DNA of 64,000 nt from Polytrichum commune (Eukaryota; Streptophyta; Polytrichopsida; Polytrichales; Polytrichaceae): contig OX485803.1 in assembly GCA_950295325.1 (NCBI GenBank), positions 35,295,554 through 35,359,553 on the forward strand, read 5' to 3'. This document shows, in pieces, positions 12,100 to 24,251 of this stretch; positions within the stretch are counted from its first letter, which is position 1; every line of letters begins with the position of its first letter. A program made the position numbers and the translations under genes. The notes under the pieces are model-generated. The model searched no databases. It was not told the origin of the DNA and saw only the letters and a program-made list of their open reading frames with translations.

Positions 12100-14188
12100 G
12101 TCCAAAGTTTCTTAACACGCGTGTGAAGTGAGTATGTAAGTTGCTGATATGCACCCAGGTCCAAAGAAGGGGATTCTTGGGGACCCACAACCTGTCTGGG
12201 ATTCTTTCATCCTTTTGTCACTCTCTTGAGAGGGTGGGGGAGTATATTCTGCAATAGTTCCTCCCAAAAGTGTGATCTTTGCCTCCCCGGAAGCATGGTT
12301 AAACCCCCGGCCACTCCCTCCCCCTCCACCCGGAGCTCCCCATATTCACTGATCACCGGCAGCTTGCCATTGCGTGGCCGAGATTCTCACTTGTGTCTTC
12401 CGCTCAGCTGATGTCCTGCTGCTCTTCTTCCCTGCAGGTTGGTGAATCCCTTACATACTTGCCTTCTGTGTGCGTGTGTACCGCATCTGGGTGGCAACAG
12501 TGTGAGGCCACGGTTTCCCGGGGACGTCTCCCTGGCCTTGTCTACACTGACAAAAGAGACTGACAGACAGGTTAATTCTGATAATCGAGTGTTCCTTTTC
12601 TGATGACCTTCTGATGTGCAGACCCGTAGTCCTTGCTTACTTGCTTGAAGTGCCGTCTGCAGGCGCGGCGCTGCTCAAAGGTGGCCGGTGAATGCATAAC
12701 TTAAGTTAGTGGCGGGGGTGGGGATGGCGAGACAGTGGGTTAACTTAAGCGCAAAGCCCGAGAACCTCAACTTGGACAGTAAGTAATGCAGCAGGCCAGG
12801 CCGATCCGATCGAGGTTCATGTGACTTGGTTAGCTTTTTGATGCTGCCATCTTGCAGGTAGGTTTGTTGTTTCTGTATGTCGGGGCATCTCATCTCATTT
12901 CTCCCAAATCTCCCTGCAACCATGGGTCCCGCGGCTTATTGTGTGTGATTTGGACATCATTCAGGGTCTGTCTGGAGGTCTAGGAGAAGTTGTTGTCAGG
13001 CATTGAGTATCTGAATCAAGACTGTTCTACCTGCAACCAATTCATTCAAAACTTTTTTGTTTGGAGGATTTGCCACTTTTTCATGCCCATTTGCATCGAC
13101 TTGCCCCAGTTGTCCATCTCCATCATCACGAGCTGGTACTTATTTCTTGTACCATGGTGGACTGAGATCCTGTGATATACCTCGGAAATTGGAATGTATC
13201 CAAGGTTGTCATGTCAGTCAGTGTGTCATTTTAAGTGCCAATGTTTTGAGATGAAAGATTTTGCGGTACGGCTTCATGCCTTCACTTCTGGGTACGTGCT
13301 CTCGCTATGGTGTGCTTGCGTAACTGGAGAGCCTCACTGTGGAAGCCTGGGGAACTTGTGTGCTCCCTGCAGGTAGGGTTAATGTTGTGATAGTTTAACT
13401 AATTTTCTTGGGAAATCTTGTCAACTTTTTTTGAATTCCCAAGTTTCTCTATAGTTGTCTCCGGTGTGCGTGTTTCTTGTGTTTTTGCGCATCTTGGAGT
13501 CTGGCTGAGAAAGGTTGTCTCCACTCCGAGGAGGAAGTCTCGACTTGAAGCCTGCTGCTAAATCCTTCTTTTTCTCCCTTATACTGAGTATTCAAGGTTC
13601 TGTTTACATCTTGGGAATCCAGCAACAGTATCAATGCTCCCTGTTTCTTTTTTGGGGGGGCCAAATGGATGATTAGGTAGTGGCTTAATTCCTGCAATTT
13701 TAGGTGTATGCTGTCTATGTGATTCTTGCCTGGTGTGCTCATGTCTTGAGAATCTCAAATTATTGTTTCTTGCAAGCAGGTTCATAGTGTTTGTGTAGGC
13801 ATGTAACTCAACCTCTTGAATCCTGCAATTCCCATTTCTCGAGATGCCTCGCATTGCAATCCCATGAGCTGCTGTTGCTGAGATACTTTGTCATTCTGGG
13901 GATCCAACAACCACGTCAAATTCGTTAACATTTTACAGAAAGTTTGTTAATTGATCAGGGATTTGTTCCTCACATCTCCCAAATCCCAGAATGATCAGAA
14001 GATTGAGTGCCGCACTTTCGTCATGCGATCTCTCTTTCGATTTGGAAGATTTTGTTACAATTCATCTGATCAAACAAATTGTTCCACTCTATCTCCACAG
14101 ATGCAGAGGACCAAGTCTGCAGTCAAATTGTTGTGGGGAGGAAGATTTGCTCCGACCTCGGTTGGGGTAACAGCAGCAGAGTCAACAA
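12100..14188 (+). other. Upstream region of the first GDU gene; probable promoter and leader
   Basis: This stretch is more GC-balanced than the distal spacers and contains splice-like sites such as CCTGCAG followed by GTTGGT or GTAGGG, so a spliced 5' leader is possible. An upstream ATG at 14,101, directly after TCTCCACAG (acceptor-like), opens a frame running to 14,397. It overlaps the GDU start in another frame and could act as an upstream ORF. No other gene is seen. Confidence 0.4.
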
Positions 14189-14647
14189 ATGTCTCAAACA
14201 GCCGCTGCCGTTGCAGCGGGGACGCACCCAGGTCCCCCTCCCGTGATGCAGCTTGGAGGAGACTCCCGGAACGTGCCCGTGTACGTGCTGTTCTTAATCA
14301 TGCTGAGCTCCGGGATTGTCACCCTGCTCATCCTCTGGGGATGCGTCCAATACATCAACCACAAACGGCGGTTCAACAACACTGCTGCCAACGGTGACAT
14401 CGAACGGAACGGCATGGCTAGGGGATCTTTAGCGGAGGGTCATGTGGCATCGCGGAATGAGCATCCACAGCAGCCTCTCACTGCATCCAGCTCTGCAAAG
14501 CATCAAGAGACTGGTGCACAGTTGACATATGTCGTCATGGCTGGGGAAGACAAGCCAACTTTTCTAGCACTTCCATCCACCAAGACATTCAGGGCGGATC
14601 CCTCTCCGCAGCCCACGGAGATGGCCACCATGAAGATTGAAAAATAG
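14189..14647 (+). CDS. GDU: GLUTAMINE DUMPER-type single-pass membrane protein
   Basis: GDU proteins are small plant membrane proteins that stimulate amino-acid export and work with the LOG2 ubiquitin ligase at the plasma membrane (known for Arabidopsis GDU1). The predicted protein has 152 residues, close to the family's usual length. It has a short outer N-terminus, one hydrophobic segment at about residues 31-52 (VYVLFLIMLSSGIVTLLILW), a basic stop (NHKRRF), and the family hallmark VVMAGEDKPTFLA at about 115-127. The ATG at 14189 is the first in frame that gives a complete GDU layout. The coding region is a single exon, as is usual for the family. A convergent paralogue lies 2.9 kb away. 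Family assignment is firm; substrate and partner are inferred. Confidence 0.9.
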   Translation: MSQTAAAVAAGTHPGPPPVMQLGGDSRNVPVYVLFLIMLSSGIVTLLILWGCVQYINHKRRFNNTAANGDIERNGMARGSLAEGHVASRNEHPQQPLTASSSAKHQETGAQLTYVVMAGEDKPTFLALPSTKTFRADPSPQPTEMATMKIEK

Positions 14648-16284
14648 ATCCTGAAGCTCTCTTCCTGTATGTACAACAGAAAGGGTTAGGGTTAGGTTTG
14701 TGAGATGATTGGGCGATGTGGCCGAGACGATGATCCATGGAATGTGCATCCCTCCTTTTTCCCGTGGCTCAATCCGCCCTGCTCTTCGCGATTTTCCCAT
14801 TAGGAGGAGAAGAAGTTAAACTGGATCATGTGCAGGCGTTCGATCGACCAAGAGCATCATCTTCATCACCACTTCAAGAGCATTCTGGGCTTCGATCGTT
14901 CTGTATGCGACACTTTGTGTCCGGGTTGGTTTCGATCAGGCTTAACAAACCCGAGGAGTTGCAAAAGTTCAGGTGAAATCGACTGTGCCGGTCAGTGAGC
15001 TTTTGATGCGTTGATCCTGACCCCAAGATGATGCGATACCAATCTTTGTGACTAAGACGATGACATGAGACAAAATGCTATCGGGTGGAGGGGTGCCGAT
15101 GCTTGCTTGCATGCTTGCTTTCTTCCCACCAAACAATATCCCCTCGTATTCTTGCGGGTTGTGATGGGCCTTTTAGCTCAAATTTCATTTTCTGGGGCGT
15201 GCAACAGAGGATTCAGCCATTTCTTAGGCACCGAATTTTCCAGAGCTCACTGAAAAGTTTGGAATCCAGCAGTTGAGTGTGTACATGTATGAATTTGTTA
15301 AGTGGATCTGCAACCTCAGTGTAATGTAGAACAGCAGTTTCTAGGTATATGATGCCACTGTCTTCAACAGTTTCTCACAATGTTCTGGAGCTAACCTTGC
15401 GTCAATTAGCAAGAAGTTCAGTGTAGGAATTACTTATCAAGGAGGACTTGCACTATTCTTGAAATAGAAGTAAAATTGAAGGATTTCGGTAATGAATGTC
15501 ACCTTGAAACACTCACTTGAAGTGGTGCAAGTCTGTTGTATGTTGGAGTCACTTCAGCTGCTCTCATATAGAGAGCTAGAATGTGGGTGGGTGATGTGGA
15601 ATGTCAGATGAATAGCAGGTGGTTGTCATTGCCAAAAAAACCTCCAGATTTATACATGTCCTTTACATGGCTGTTTGTTGATAGTAATCTTAATGGCAGC
15701 CACTTTTCTCTCCTGTTTTCTCTGGAAGTTGGTCAGACTAAGCACCGTTTTACTTTTGAATCTGTATTTTGCAAAAGACATCTTTTCAGTTTTGAAAAGG
15801 CAGAACTGTTTCCTAGAAAGTTCAGTTCAGGGCACATTTTGCATGAAGATGTGTGCCTGGTTTTGTGGAGGAATTTATTAACAGGACGAATATTCCGCAG
15901 GGATTTGTGTTTTGTAAAGATCAATCTTCTATACCTATTCTATGCTTTAAAATGCACCGTGGTTTCCTATCGAGTATTACTTCAGTGTACTTTCCTTTCA
16001 TCACCTAACTCCTTTTGCCACTTCGTTATTAGTGCTTATTACTGCTGCCTGTGTAATAACAAGAATCTGGCAAAGTCAGCAGAGCTTCTTTGAACTGTGC
16101 AATGCAACGTAAGGAAATAGAGATCAGGGATCTGGTTCAGACCTTAGAGGGGATGGGCAGTCACACCAGCCTCTTGCACCTGAGTTATATCAAGGGGAAT
16201 AATACTAAGTTAAACAGAGGAGACTTCATGACAACCCACATAATGCTGGAGTCCATCGATTTGGGGCCCACAAAGCGAGAGCTC
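14648..16284. other. 3' flank of the first GDU gene, no further gene recognised
   Basis: This probably contains the GDU 3' untranslated region. A 170-codon open frame at 15,581-16,093 has no domain or motif I know, and its composition is like non-coding sequence, so it is not called. Confidence 0.45.
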
Positions 16285-16650
16285 GAATGCTTGACCCGAG
16301 GTGGCTTAAAATATTGGAGTTTAAGTGAGAACTTGTCAAAAATGAAACACAAAATTAGTGCAAGATGATTGAGAAAGCCAACTCATGTCCGTAGCCACTT
16401 TCCTCATAATTTTTGGATCTCGTATGAATATCCTATTTTATGTCAAAGTGAAGATTCTATGAGTTAATAAAAGATCACATAGGTTCCCTAATTATGTTGA
16501 CTAATATGTCTAGTATGGTTAACAAGTATTGAGCACGTACTCCGATCTCTTTTCAACACGTCTTTTTGGTGGATGTTCTTAGATTCATGTCCTACCACTC
16601 AAATATAGGTGTATTTTAAGATCAGAAACTGAATTAGGCTCGTCTACCAA
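16285..16650. repeat. Copy of a dispersed inverted-repeat element family (member 1)
   Basis: The block around AGTGCAAGATGATTGAGAAA and the later CTCAAATATAGGTGTATTTT match the element at 58,596-58,970 over about 300 bp with moderate divergence. The right end (AATTAGGCTCGTCTACC) corresponds to the inverted repeat of that copy. Confidence 0.75.
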
Positions 16651-16779
16651 AGTGTTGTACGGCTGGTAAAGAGTTCAAGGCGTCAAGTTGACAACTCAAG
16701 TGTGAAGCGGCTTCGAGTGAACAAGCATTCATAAGAGGCTCCTGACCGCCAATGCGAAGCTACCTTTCTACAAGCTCTC

Positions 16780-17574
16780 AATCTGTAGTGTAAGGTAGCT
16801 TCAGTGCAAGTTCAATACATGTCCTGAGAATTCCATAACCAAGAACGAAGCACGAGGCGTATTTCTCTCCCTAGCATCACAAGAATTATTCGCAAAGAAA
16901 CTCGAAGAATTTCTAGAGCCAACAGAGTTGAAGCAATTCCCACATAAACCTCATTTGTAGTGTACAAACTGCTACAACATTCGAGAATGGCCTGTCGCTA
17001 CATATTCGCGTGGTAAGTTACTTGTTAAGATTCCTGCCTAAAGGGGGCACTAGTGCAAGCCTAAAAAACATGTCCTAAGAATTTTCTGACCAAGAACGTT
17101 TCCAAGACAATCTTGAAGCGGATTTCGCTCCCCGACATCACATGGATCATTCGCATAGAAATTCAAAGAAATCAGTAAATGGAAGAGTTGCCCAATTCTC
17201 ACATAAAGCTCACCTGTGTTGTACAAACCACTACAATTTACATTTGAGAATGGCCTCCCTGTCGCTAACTTATAGATTCTCGTTGGTTATTAGGTCTTGG
17301 GTTCCACGTGGGAGTTCCTTGTTGGGATTCCTATGTAAAGGGGGGCTTAGTGCAAGTCTAATACAAGTCCCAAGTATTCTCCTAACTAAGAACGTTTGCA
17401 GGACAATCACGAAGCAGATTCTGTTCCTATGAGGACAACTTGCAAAGAAATTCAAAGAACGGATAGAGGAGTCAATGGCAGAGTTGAACTAATGGGGAAC
17501 CAATGCCCACAGAAATCTCACTTGTAATGTACAAACCGCTAAAATTTACATTCGGGAATGGCCTGTCTTGTCTG
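16780..17574 (-). repeat. Tandem partial copies of the 3' end of the second GDU gene
   Basis: Downstream of the GDU stop, about two further units with a period near 300 bp repeat the last coding bases and 3' flank. The best copy encodes RNPNKELPRGTQDLITNE at about 17,280-17,335, matching the gene's own tail RNPNKVLTYGTQDLIHENR. A more diverged copy lies near 16,980-17,035. Shared landmarks include TGTACAAAC, GAGAATGGCCT and CAAGAACGTTT. Confidence 0.85.
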
Positions 17575-18126
17575 CTACCTATTCTCGTGGATTAGGTCTT
17601 GAGTTCCATACGTAAGCACTTTGTTAGGATTCCTGCTACTGTCCCCCTTAGGGCTGCTGCTGGATTGCGGTGTGGGGGTTAGGGGGTGAGCAATGTAAGT
17701 TGGTTGGTCCTCCCCTGCCATGATCACACAATGAAATGGGCCGCTATTCGCCACATTCTTTGACACCCCAGTAGTTGTATTGGAAGCACCAGTGATTGGT
17801 GTTGGGCCATTGTTATGGTTGTTGGGAGGGATAACCGAGGGCTGGCCATAGAAAGCTGCAATCTCATAGGCAGTCATGTCACCTGGGGGTGCCGGGCTGA
17901 GAGGGGGTAGAATGCCTTGGCCATTTCGCATTTGGGCCTGCAGACGGCGTCTCTTGACAAACAAGCAGAAGAAGAAGAGGATGGTGACCGTGGCCAACAC
18001 CAGCATGGCACATATTGTGGTGACGAAGTAGAAGATGGAAGCAGACCGGTTTTGGGGGCAGTTGGTGGTGTTGGAGACACCTCCCGAGTTGCTTGGATTA
18101 GGGCACGGTTGCTGTGCACTCGACAT
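17575..18126 (-). CDS. GDU: GLUTAMINE DUMPER-type single-pass membrane protein, second copy with extended tail
   Basis: This is a second GDU-family gene, pointing towards the first. From the ATG at 18126 it encodes 183 residues. It has a polar N-terminus, one strongly hydrophobic span at about 31-57 (IFYFVTTICAMLVLATVTIL and following), a basic KRRRLQ stop, a Pro/Asn/Thr-rich linker, and the hallmark CVIMAGEDQPTYIAHP at about 133-148. In-frame GTG codons lie just upstream, but the ATG is the likely start. It differs a lot from the first copy outside the membrane span and hallmark, so the pair is old. The last ~20 residues (RNPNKVLTYGTQDLIHENR) come from a segment repeated in tandem downstream, suggesting the stop was moved by rearrangement. 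Expected role: control of amino-acid export. Confidence 0.88.
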   Translation of the reverse strand: MSSAQQPCPNPSNSGGVSNTTNCPQNRSASIFYFVTTICAMLVLATVTILFFFCLFVKRRRLQAQMRNGQGILPPLSPAPPGDMTAYEIAAFYGQPSVIPPNNHNNGPTPITGASNTTTGVSKNVANSGPFHCVIMAGEDQPTYIAHPLTPTPQSSSSPKGDSSRNPNKVLTYGTQDLIHENR

Positions 18127-18189
18127 CTTCTTCAGCTTCACCACATGTCAAATTTCAACGATCCTCCTGCTGTTTAATCTGCACACACA

Positions 18190-19145
18190 TATGGCAGCCT
18201 TAGCCCCTAATTTTGACAGTCTAATACACCTAATCAATCCTCCAAGACTTTATTTTGAAAATCAGATGACCTAATCATCCTCCAAGAGATTTCCTGTCTA
18301 CAGACAATTGCAATAAGTTCAGACACATAATCGCCCATAAGTGCAACAAAACCAGATGACCCAACCCTTGATTTTAATACTCTGATATACCTTATCGATC
18401 CTACAAGAGATTTCCTGTCCGGAGAACATTTACAATAAGTTCCGACACAGTATCGCCCATAACAACAACAGCACCATATTACCCAGACCATTACTGCATC
18501 CCTGAGCAGTGTCAACCCTCTACAGACAACCGGCATGACTATACACTCGACCCATACAACGGAGCACGAACGGATGGCCCAACCCTTAATATGACAGTCT
18601 GATATACCTAAGCAATCCTCCAAGAGATTTGCAATAAGTCCAACAGCACCAAACTAAATCCCCAAGAATCCTTTACAAACACAAAAATCTATGACTAAAA
18701 CACACAAACCTTACGACGGAGCATATTGGTTATCTCTTTCTTTTCCCCTCTTTTTCCCAAATGAAAAAATGTCCGACAAGAGGCACTACAGCACTTCAAC
18801 CATAGTTCATCTATGTAAAAGGACTTACATATGAACTCAAGTCTATACCGAAAATGACGCATCTCTTATTCACGGGATTATCTCTCACGCAAAATCCGGT
18901 GAGGGAGGAAGCTTAGGTATTCCTTTCATTGTTGACATCATTGTTTAAAGATCGACAAACACATAAACCCATCGCCAAACACACAAACTATTTAGCGGAG
19001 CACATTGGTTACCAGGGGCATCCACGGCCACTTCCGAAAGGAGGCCGTAGGACTTAGACCATAACTTAGCTCCGTAAATCCTTGTCAGGTTTACATATGA
19101 GCTCAAATCTATGCCCAAGGTGAAGAGTCTCTCATTCATGCCAAC
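18190..19145 (-). repeat. Tandem repeats in the upstream region of the second GDU gene
   Basis: Variants of a ~130-bp unit (CTGATATACC, AATCCTCCAAGAGATTTCC, TCGCCCATAA) occur three times between 18,220 and 18,640. A second pair, sharing CATATGA(A/G)CTCAA(G/A)TCTAT and a following TCTC(T/A)TTCA segment, lies at about 18,826 and 19,092. Whether this is leader, intron or promoter cannot be told. Confidence 0.7.
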
Positions 19146-21646
19146 CTGAAGTTATCGAGAAACAGTAGATTTTCCTTTCACAGATATCATGCAATCGCGG
19201 AGAACTGAATTCCTAGTATCTGAATATGCTTCTATTTCTGTACGTCTGCTTGCTTGGTAATGTTCAAGATGCTGAACTCTGGGAGAAATCCACGGGCTTG
19301 ACCATCTCAGGCTCTTTGTCATGAATTACTGCGCATATATGTATCCATGTCCTATCCAGACAAAAACCTCAAACCCTCAATCATAAACTGTAGGGTGACT
19401 CAGTTTGTCACCCTCTGACTACATCCATCACCTTCGATCCTCAATTGGTTCCTGGAGATTTGTATTGAGCCATTCTGTCTACTACTAAGCAGGCTCACCT
19501 GGACAACACCGATTCCAAAGCTTTTACCCTTCCAAAAAAATACCTAAATTATTTCTTTGGAGCTATAACCTCTTGTAATGAACAGATCGCCCGGCATGAG
19601 TGCTCACAAAGCTGCAAATCATTCACCCGAACAATTGCACTTGAATGCCAGGGTCAAGTTTAGACTGTTGCATGAATTTAGTATCGGGAACTGATGGTGC
19701 AACTCAATAACTTGCCAGAAGGTGAAGGCGCAGAAAGATAGATAGAAAAAGGGGATGACCCAATGGCCTCCGGATTTGGTGGCAATCTCAGTATAACTTA
19801 TGTGATAATCACAACAAACACGTGACAGACAATGGAGAATTTAGTATCATCAATGAAATCAGAAGCTTCTAAAAACTCCCACCCTATATGTATCCCGTCA
19901 ACAGAGACTCAGTTCGGAGACATTGAATACCTCTAAGAAGTACTAACTACTCGCATCCTTGAGTTCTAAGGATTCCATCGAGAATTTACATCACCACCGG
20001 CTGATACGAGGATGAATGGAACCGGGGTACTCTACCTTCGCTAAATCTGCCAAGTCCTGTTGCGGTTACCCATCTCCTCTACGCACCGAATCTCTAAACC
20101 TGAGGAACCATCACTAATGACGAAACTGCAACTACTCGAAGATCAAGCAACAATAGGCTAGGCAACTAAAATTCAACGAGCTGCTGCTGAAATGAGAACT
20201 CAAATCCTGCCTTCAACTACTCACACATCCACGAGTGTCGGTTGTTTCGAGATGGACACACACCTGAAGAATACTTTGATTTGGTGCAGTCCAAATCAAC
20301 CAGCGAGCAGATCATCTGCCATTCAACCTGCAAGCCGACCAGCATAACCCTTTTCGCTCTGCCGCTCCAGAGAAACTAACTACTCGTCCAAACAACCGGA
20401 AGCACGTATACTGAATCAATAATAATTACTCTCTGGCCATTCGGGGTGTGTGATGAGCAGGCCTTAAACGTTGACGGTACTAATACATCATGTGGGCAAC
20501 TTCCTAAACTTTGGAACATGGGAGGTTACTTACATGAACCTCATTCAAGTTCTGTTTCCCCTCCACACGATTGCCTCACCGACCAACTGTATGTAGTACA
20601 ATCATTCAATCCACCCAAAAGCATAAATTACACATAACTTACAGTAGAACTTAGCAAGTCAACCAGAAGCTTGCGGCTCAAAGGGGCCCTAAATATATCG
20701 CTGGTGTTGGGAAACTCGATCCGGATAAGAACTTATCGGAATAATTACAAGCTTGAGCTAAAGGAGATAAAATCTCAAGACATATGATCTTGCAACTGTG
20801 ACACCATTGGCACCTTGATCTCTCCAGGTCAATAATGGATGGGGAGAACCGACCGCTAGTTACGAATGAACCGGTTGAGTTTGAAAAATAACTGGTTGAA
20901 GTTCAGGATTTCAGGAAAATTACCGATCATTTTAGAGGAATCTATGGAATATACCTCAAAGTAATAAAGAAAAATCGGAAGATTACAACTTACAACTAGT
21001 TGGATTTGGAAACAGTAGGATTTTGACCGATTGCGCCCAAAAATCTCCCCGGACACTACTCCAGGTACTAGGTAGGAATCTGTGGTTGATTGAACTGGAC
21101 TGAATTCAATTATTGAAGAATTGTTAATGGGTTCAGGTCAGGAATAGGAGGGTGATCAGTGAAGAAAAGCACTGGAGACAAGATTAGAAATCCAGCAGAT
21201 AATTGAGTGTATGGGAAAACGTGGCCGAGTCAGATTGAAGAGTGAAAATCTGGGACGGCATGAATGCTGATCACATCGTGGCAGTGCGGCTGGGAGTGAA
21301 GCGCGCACCTGCATTTCCTCCTCGCTTCCGCCGCCATCACAGTCACTTAAGTCAAGGGGACCCGGTCCACATCTAGGATGTTCAGATTGTGTACATTTTG
21401 GAAGCGGGACCCAGTCCATCTCTCTCCATTATCTACGCCCTCAGTACATTTCTTGGGAATCCTCCTGGCTGCACCCAGCATCGAAGATACTGTTAAATAA
21501 AAATTTAAGAAAAAATTAGGCTTTATTTGTACTATTATTAGAAGCGTACAATTTCCACAACATCTCTAGATTACTACTACTTTTATGTGGGTCATGACTA
21601 GATGTCTTGTTCTTTGAGCTGGTCCACAACCAATATTAGCAAGGTA
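19146..21646. other. Upstream spacer of the second GDU gene, no gene recognised
   Basis: Mixed-composition sequence without a convincing coding region. It may contain the promoter and untranslated exons of the minus-strand GDU gene. An 87-codon frame at 21,156-21,419 has no recognised motif. Confidence 0.4.
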
Positions 21647-21655
21647 CAGGATTCT

Positions 21656-22375
21656 GGCTAACGCTAAAGAGACCCCAACGAGCTCTGTCCGGCGTGACAG
21701 ACGCTGGTGGGGCCCACCACCGCCTCTGCCCCCCCAAACTTTTCGCGTCCCTACCCACGCGGTTCAGGCAACGCTGCCCGCCATCTCTTCTCAAATGCTT
21801 CTCTTCCTTGATGTCTGCCACTTCAATAAAATAGCAATTGCCTTTTAGCAAAAAAAATTCAATACCATGGTGTTGTCCTTCACTACGATTGTCCTTCAGT
21901 AGGATTGAAGGCCGCTTCTCCATATAACCCATATTGAATGCACTTCATCTTCAAGGTCCAAAATTCAATATATATGTTCACTTCCAGTGAGTAATAAGCA
22001 ATTGATTGGGATTTCCTTTTCAAGGTGAAACCGACAATAAAGCATGTAATTAATTTGGAAGTCAAAAACATTACAAAAGCCTCATTAACATTGAGGCAAT
22101 ATCTATTGAGACTTACCATTGAAAGGGACATTGTCATTTTAAAATGAAACTAAAATTAACGTCTCTATTTTTAGTATGTTTATTTTATAATAATCTAGTT
22201 AATGCCTTTTATTTCCGCAAGTATTTATACACATTGTCCTTCATCACTCTTGTCCTTCACTGCGATTATCCTTCAGGATTCAGTTTTGTCCTTCATGTGT
22301 GTTGTCCTTCACAATAGGATTCAAGGCTGCTTCTCCATATAACCTATATTAATTGCACTTCATTTTCAAAGTCCA

Positions 22376-22413
<38 letters not shown>

Positions 22414-23493
22414 CACTTCCATTAGGTAAATAAACAATTAATTGGGACTTCCTTTTGCGAAGTTCAACCGTCAAGTTAATCCTACTTAAGCTGAAACTAA
22501 ATGAATGACATATTGTTAATGAAACTAAGTGAAGAACAATTTTTTAATAAAATTAATTAAATGACAAAACTTTAATGAAAGCAATTTAAGAAATAAATTT
22601 ATAATGAAACTAACTAAAGGACAAAACTTAATGAGACTAATTTAAAAAATAAACTTATAATAAAACTAAATGAAAGACAAAGCATAATAAAACTAATTCA
22701 AGAAATTAACTTTTAATGAAACTAACTGAAGGACAAAGCTTAATGAAACTAATTTAATAAACTAACTTATAATAAACTTAAGTGAAGGACGAAGCTTAAT
22801 GAAACTAACTAAAGGACAAAGTTTTGATGAAACTAAATGAAGGACAAAACTTTAATGAAACTAATTAAAAGACAAACCTTTAATGAAACTAAGTGAAGGA
22901 CAACCCATAAATTAAACTAACTAAAGGAGAAACTTCTAATGATACTAAATGAAGAACAAATCATTAATGAAACTAACTGAAGAACAAACTTATAATGAAC
23001 CTAAACAAAGAACAAATCTTCAATAAAACTAACTGAAAGATAAATTTCTAGTGAAACTAATTGAAGAACAAATCTTTAATGAAACTAATTGAAGGACAAA
23101 CTCCTATGAAACTAAGGGAAGGACAAACTTGCTTAAAACAATTGAAAGAAAAAATAATGAAGACAAATCATATCATTAAAATCAACTCAAATATGTATTG
23201 TATAATTAATTAGGATATATAAAAGTATTCATACACATTGATAGTACGGTATGAATACTTGTGTGAAAACAAAAAGTATTAACTAAATTAAACATACTAG
23301 AAAATAAATATTAATTTTAGTTCCATTTTAAAATGACAAAATCATTTTCAACAATAAGTCACAATAAACACAACCTTGGTGGTAATGAGACTTTTGAAAT
23401 GTTTTTGGCTTCCAATTTAATTACATGTTTTATTAACGGTTTAACTTCGCAAAAGGAAGTCCCAATTAATTGTTTATTTACCTAATGGAAGTG

Positions 23494-23531
<38 letters not shown>

Positions 23532-24251
23532 TGGACTTTGAAAATGAAGTGCAATTAATATAGGTTATATGGAGAAGCAGCCTTGAATCCTATTGTGAAG
23601 GACAACACACATGAAGGACAAAACTGAATCCTGAAGGATAATCGCAGTGAAGGACAAGAGTGATGAAGGACAATGTGTATAAATACTTGCGGAAATAAAA
23701 GGCATTAACTAGATTATTATAAAATAAACATACTAAAAATAGAGACGTTAATTTTAGTTTCATTTTAAAATGACAATGTCCCTTTCAATGGTAAGTCTCA
23801 ATAGATATTGCCTCAATGTTAATGAGGCTTTTGTAATGTTTTTGACTTCCAAATTAATTACATGCTTTATTGTCGGTTTCACCTTGAAAAGGAAATCCCA
23901 ATCAATTGCTTATTACTCACTGGAAGTGAACATATATATTGAATTTTGGACCTTGAAGATGAAGTGCATTCAATATGGGTTATATGGAGAAGCGGCCTTC
24001 AATCCTACTGAAGGACAATCGTAGTGAAGGACAACACCATGGTATTGAATTTTTTTTGCTAAAAGGCAATTGCTATTTTATTGAAGTGGCAGACATCAAG
24101 GAAGAGAAGCATTTGAGAAGAGATGGCGGGCAGCGTTGCCTGAACCGCGTGGGTAGGGACGCGAAAAGTTTGGGGGGGCAGAGGCGGTGGTGGGCCCCAC
24201 CAGCGTCTGTCACGCCGGACAGAGCTCGTTGGGGTCTCTTTAGCGTCAGCC
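21656..24251. mobile_element. Large foldback element with ~820-bp near-identical arms, Mutator-like
   Basis: The arms are 21,656-~22,478 and ~23,428-24,251. They start GGCTAACGCTAAAGAGACCC and end with its near-perfect reverse complement (one difference in the first ten bases). The flanks are CAGGATTCT (21,647-21,655) and AAGGATTCT (24,252-24,260), a 9-bp target duplication with one mismatch. Long arms, 9-bp duplication and GG termini suggest a Mutator-like non-autonomous element. Paired open frames in the two arms are mirror images, not genes. Both arms carry a (TA)n tract. High arm identity suggests recent movement or arm homogenisation. No transposase is present. Confidence 0.9.
22480..23150. 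repeat. Degenerate ~27-bp tandem array at the centre of the foldback element
   Basis: More than twenty variants of a unit like GAAACTAACTGAAGGACAAA plus a short T/A-rich spacer (CTTTAATG) follow one another in the 670 bp between the arms. The short core GAAGGACAA also occurs in the arms, inverted as TTGTCCTTC, so array and arms share an origin. Confidence 0.88.

Noticed and set aside
15581-16093. 170-codon open frame downstream of the first GDU gene
   Set aside because: No domain, no family likeness, composition like non-coding sequence, and other frames there are similarly open.
18234-18623. 129-codon Cys-rich minus-strand frame upstream of the second GDU gene
   Set aside because: It spans the ~130-bp tandem repeats and has no secretion signal or spaced cysteine framework.
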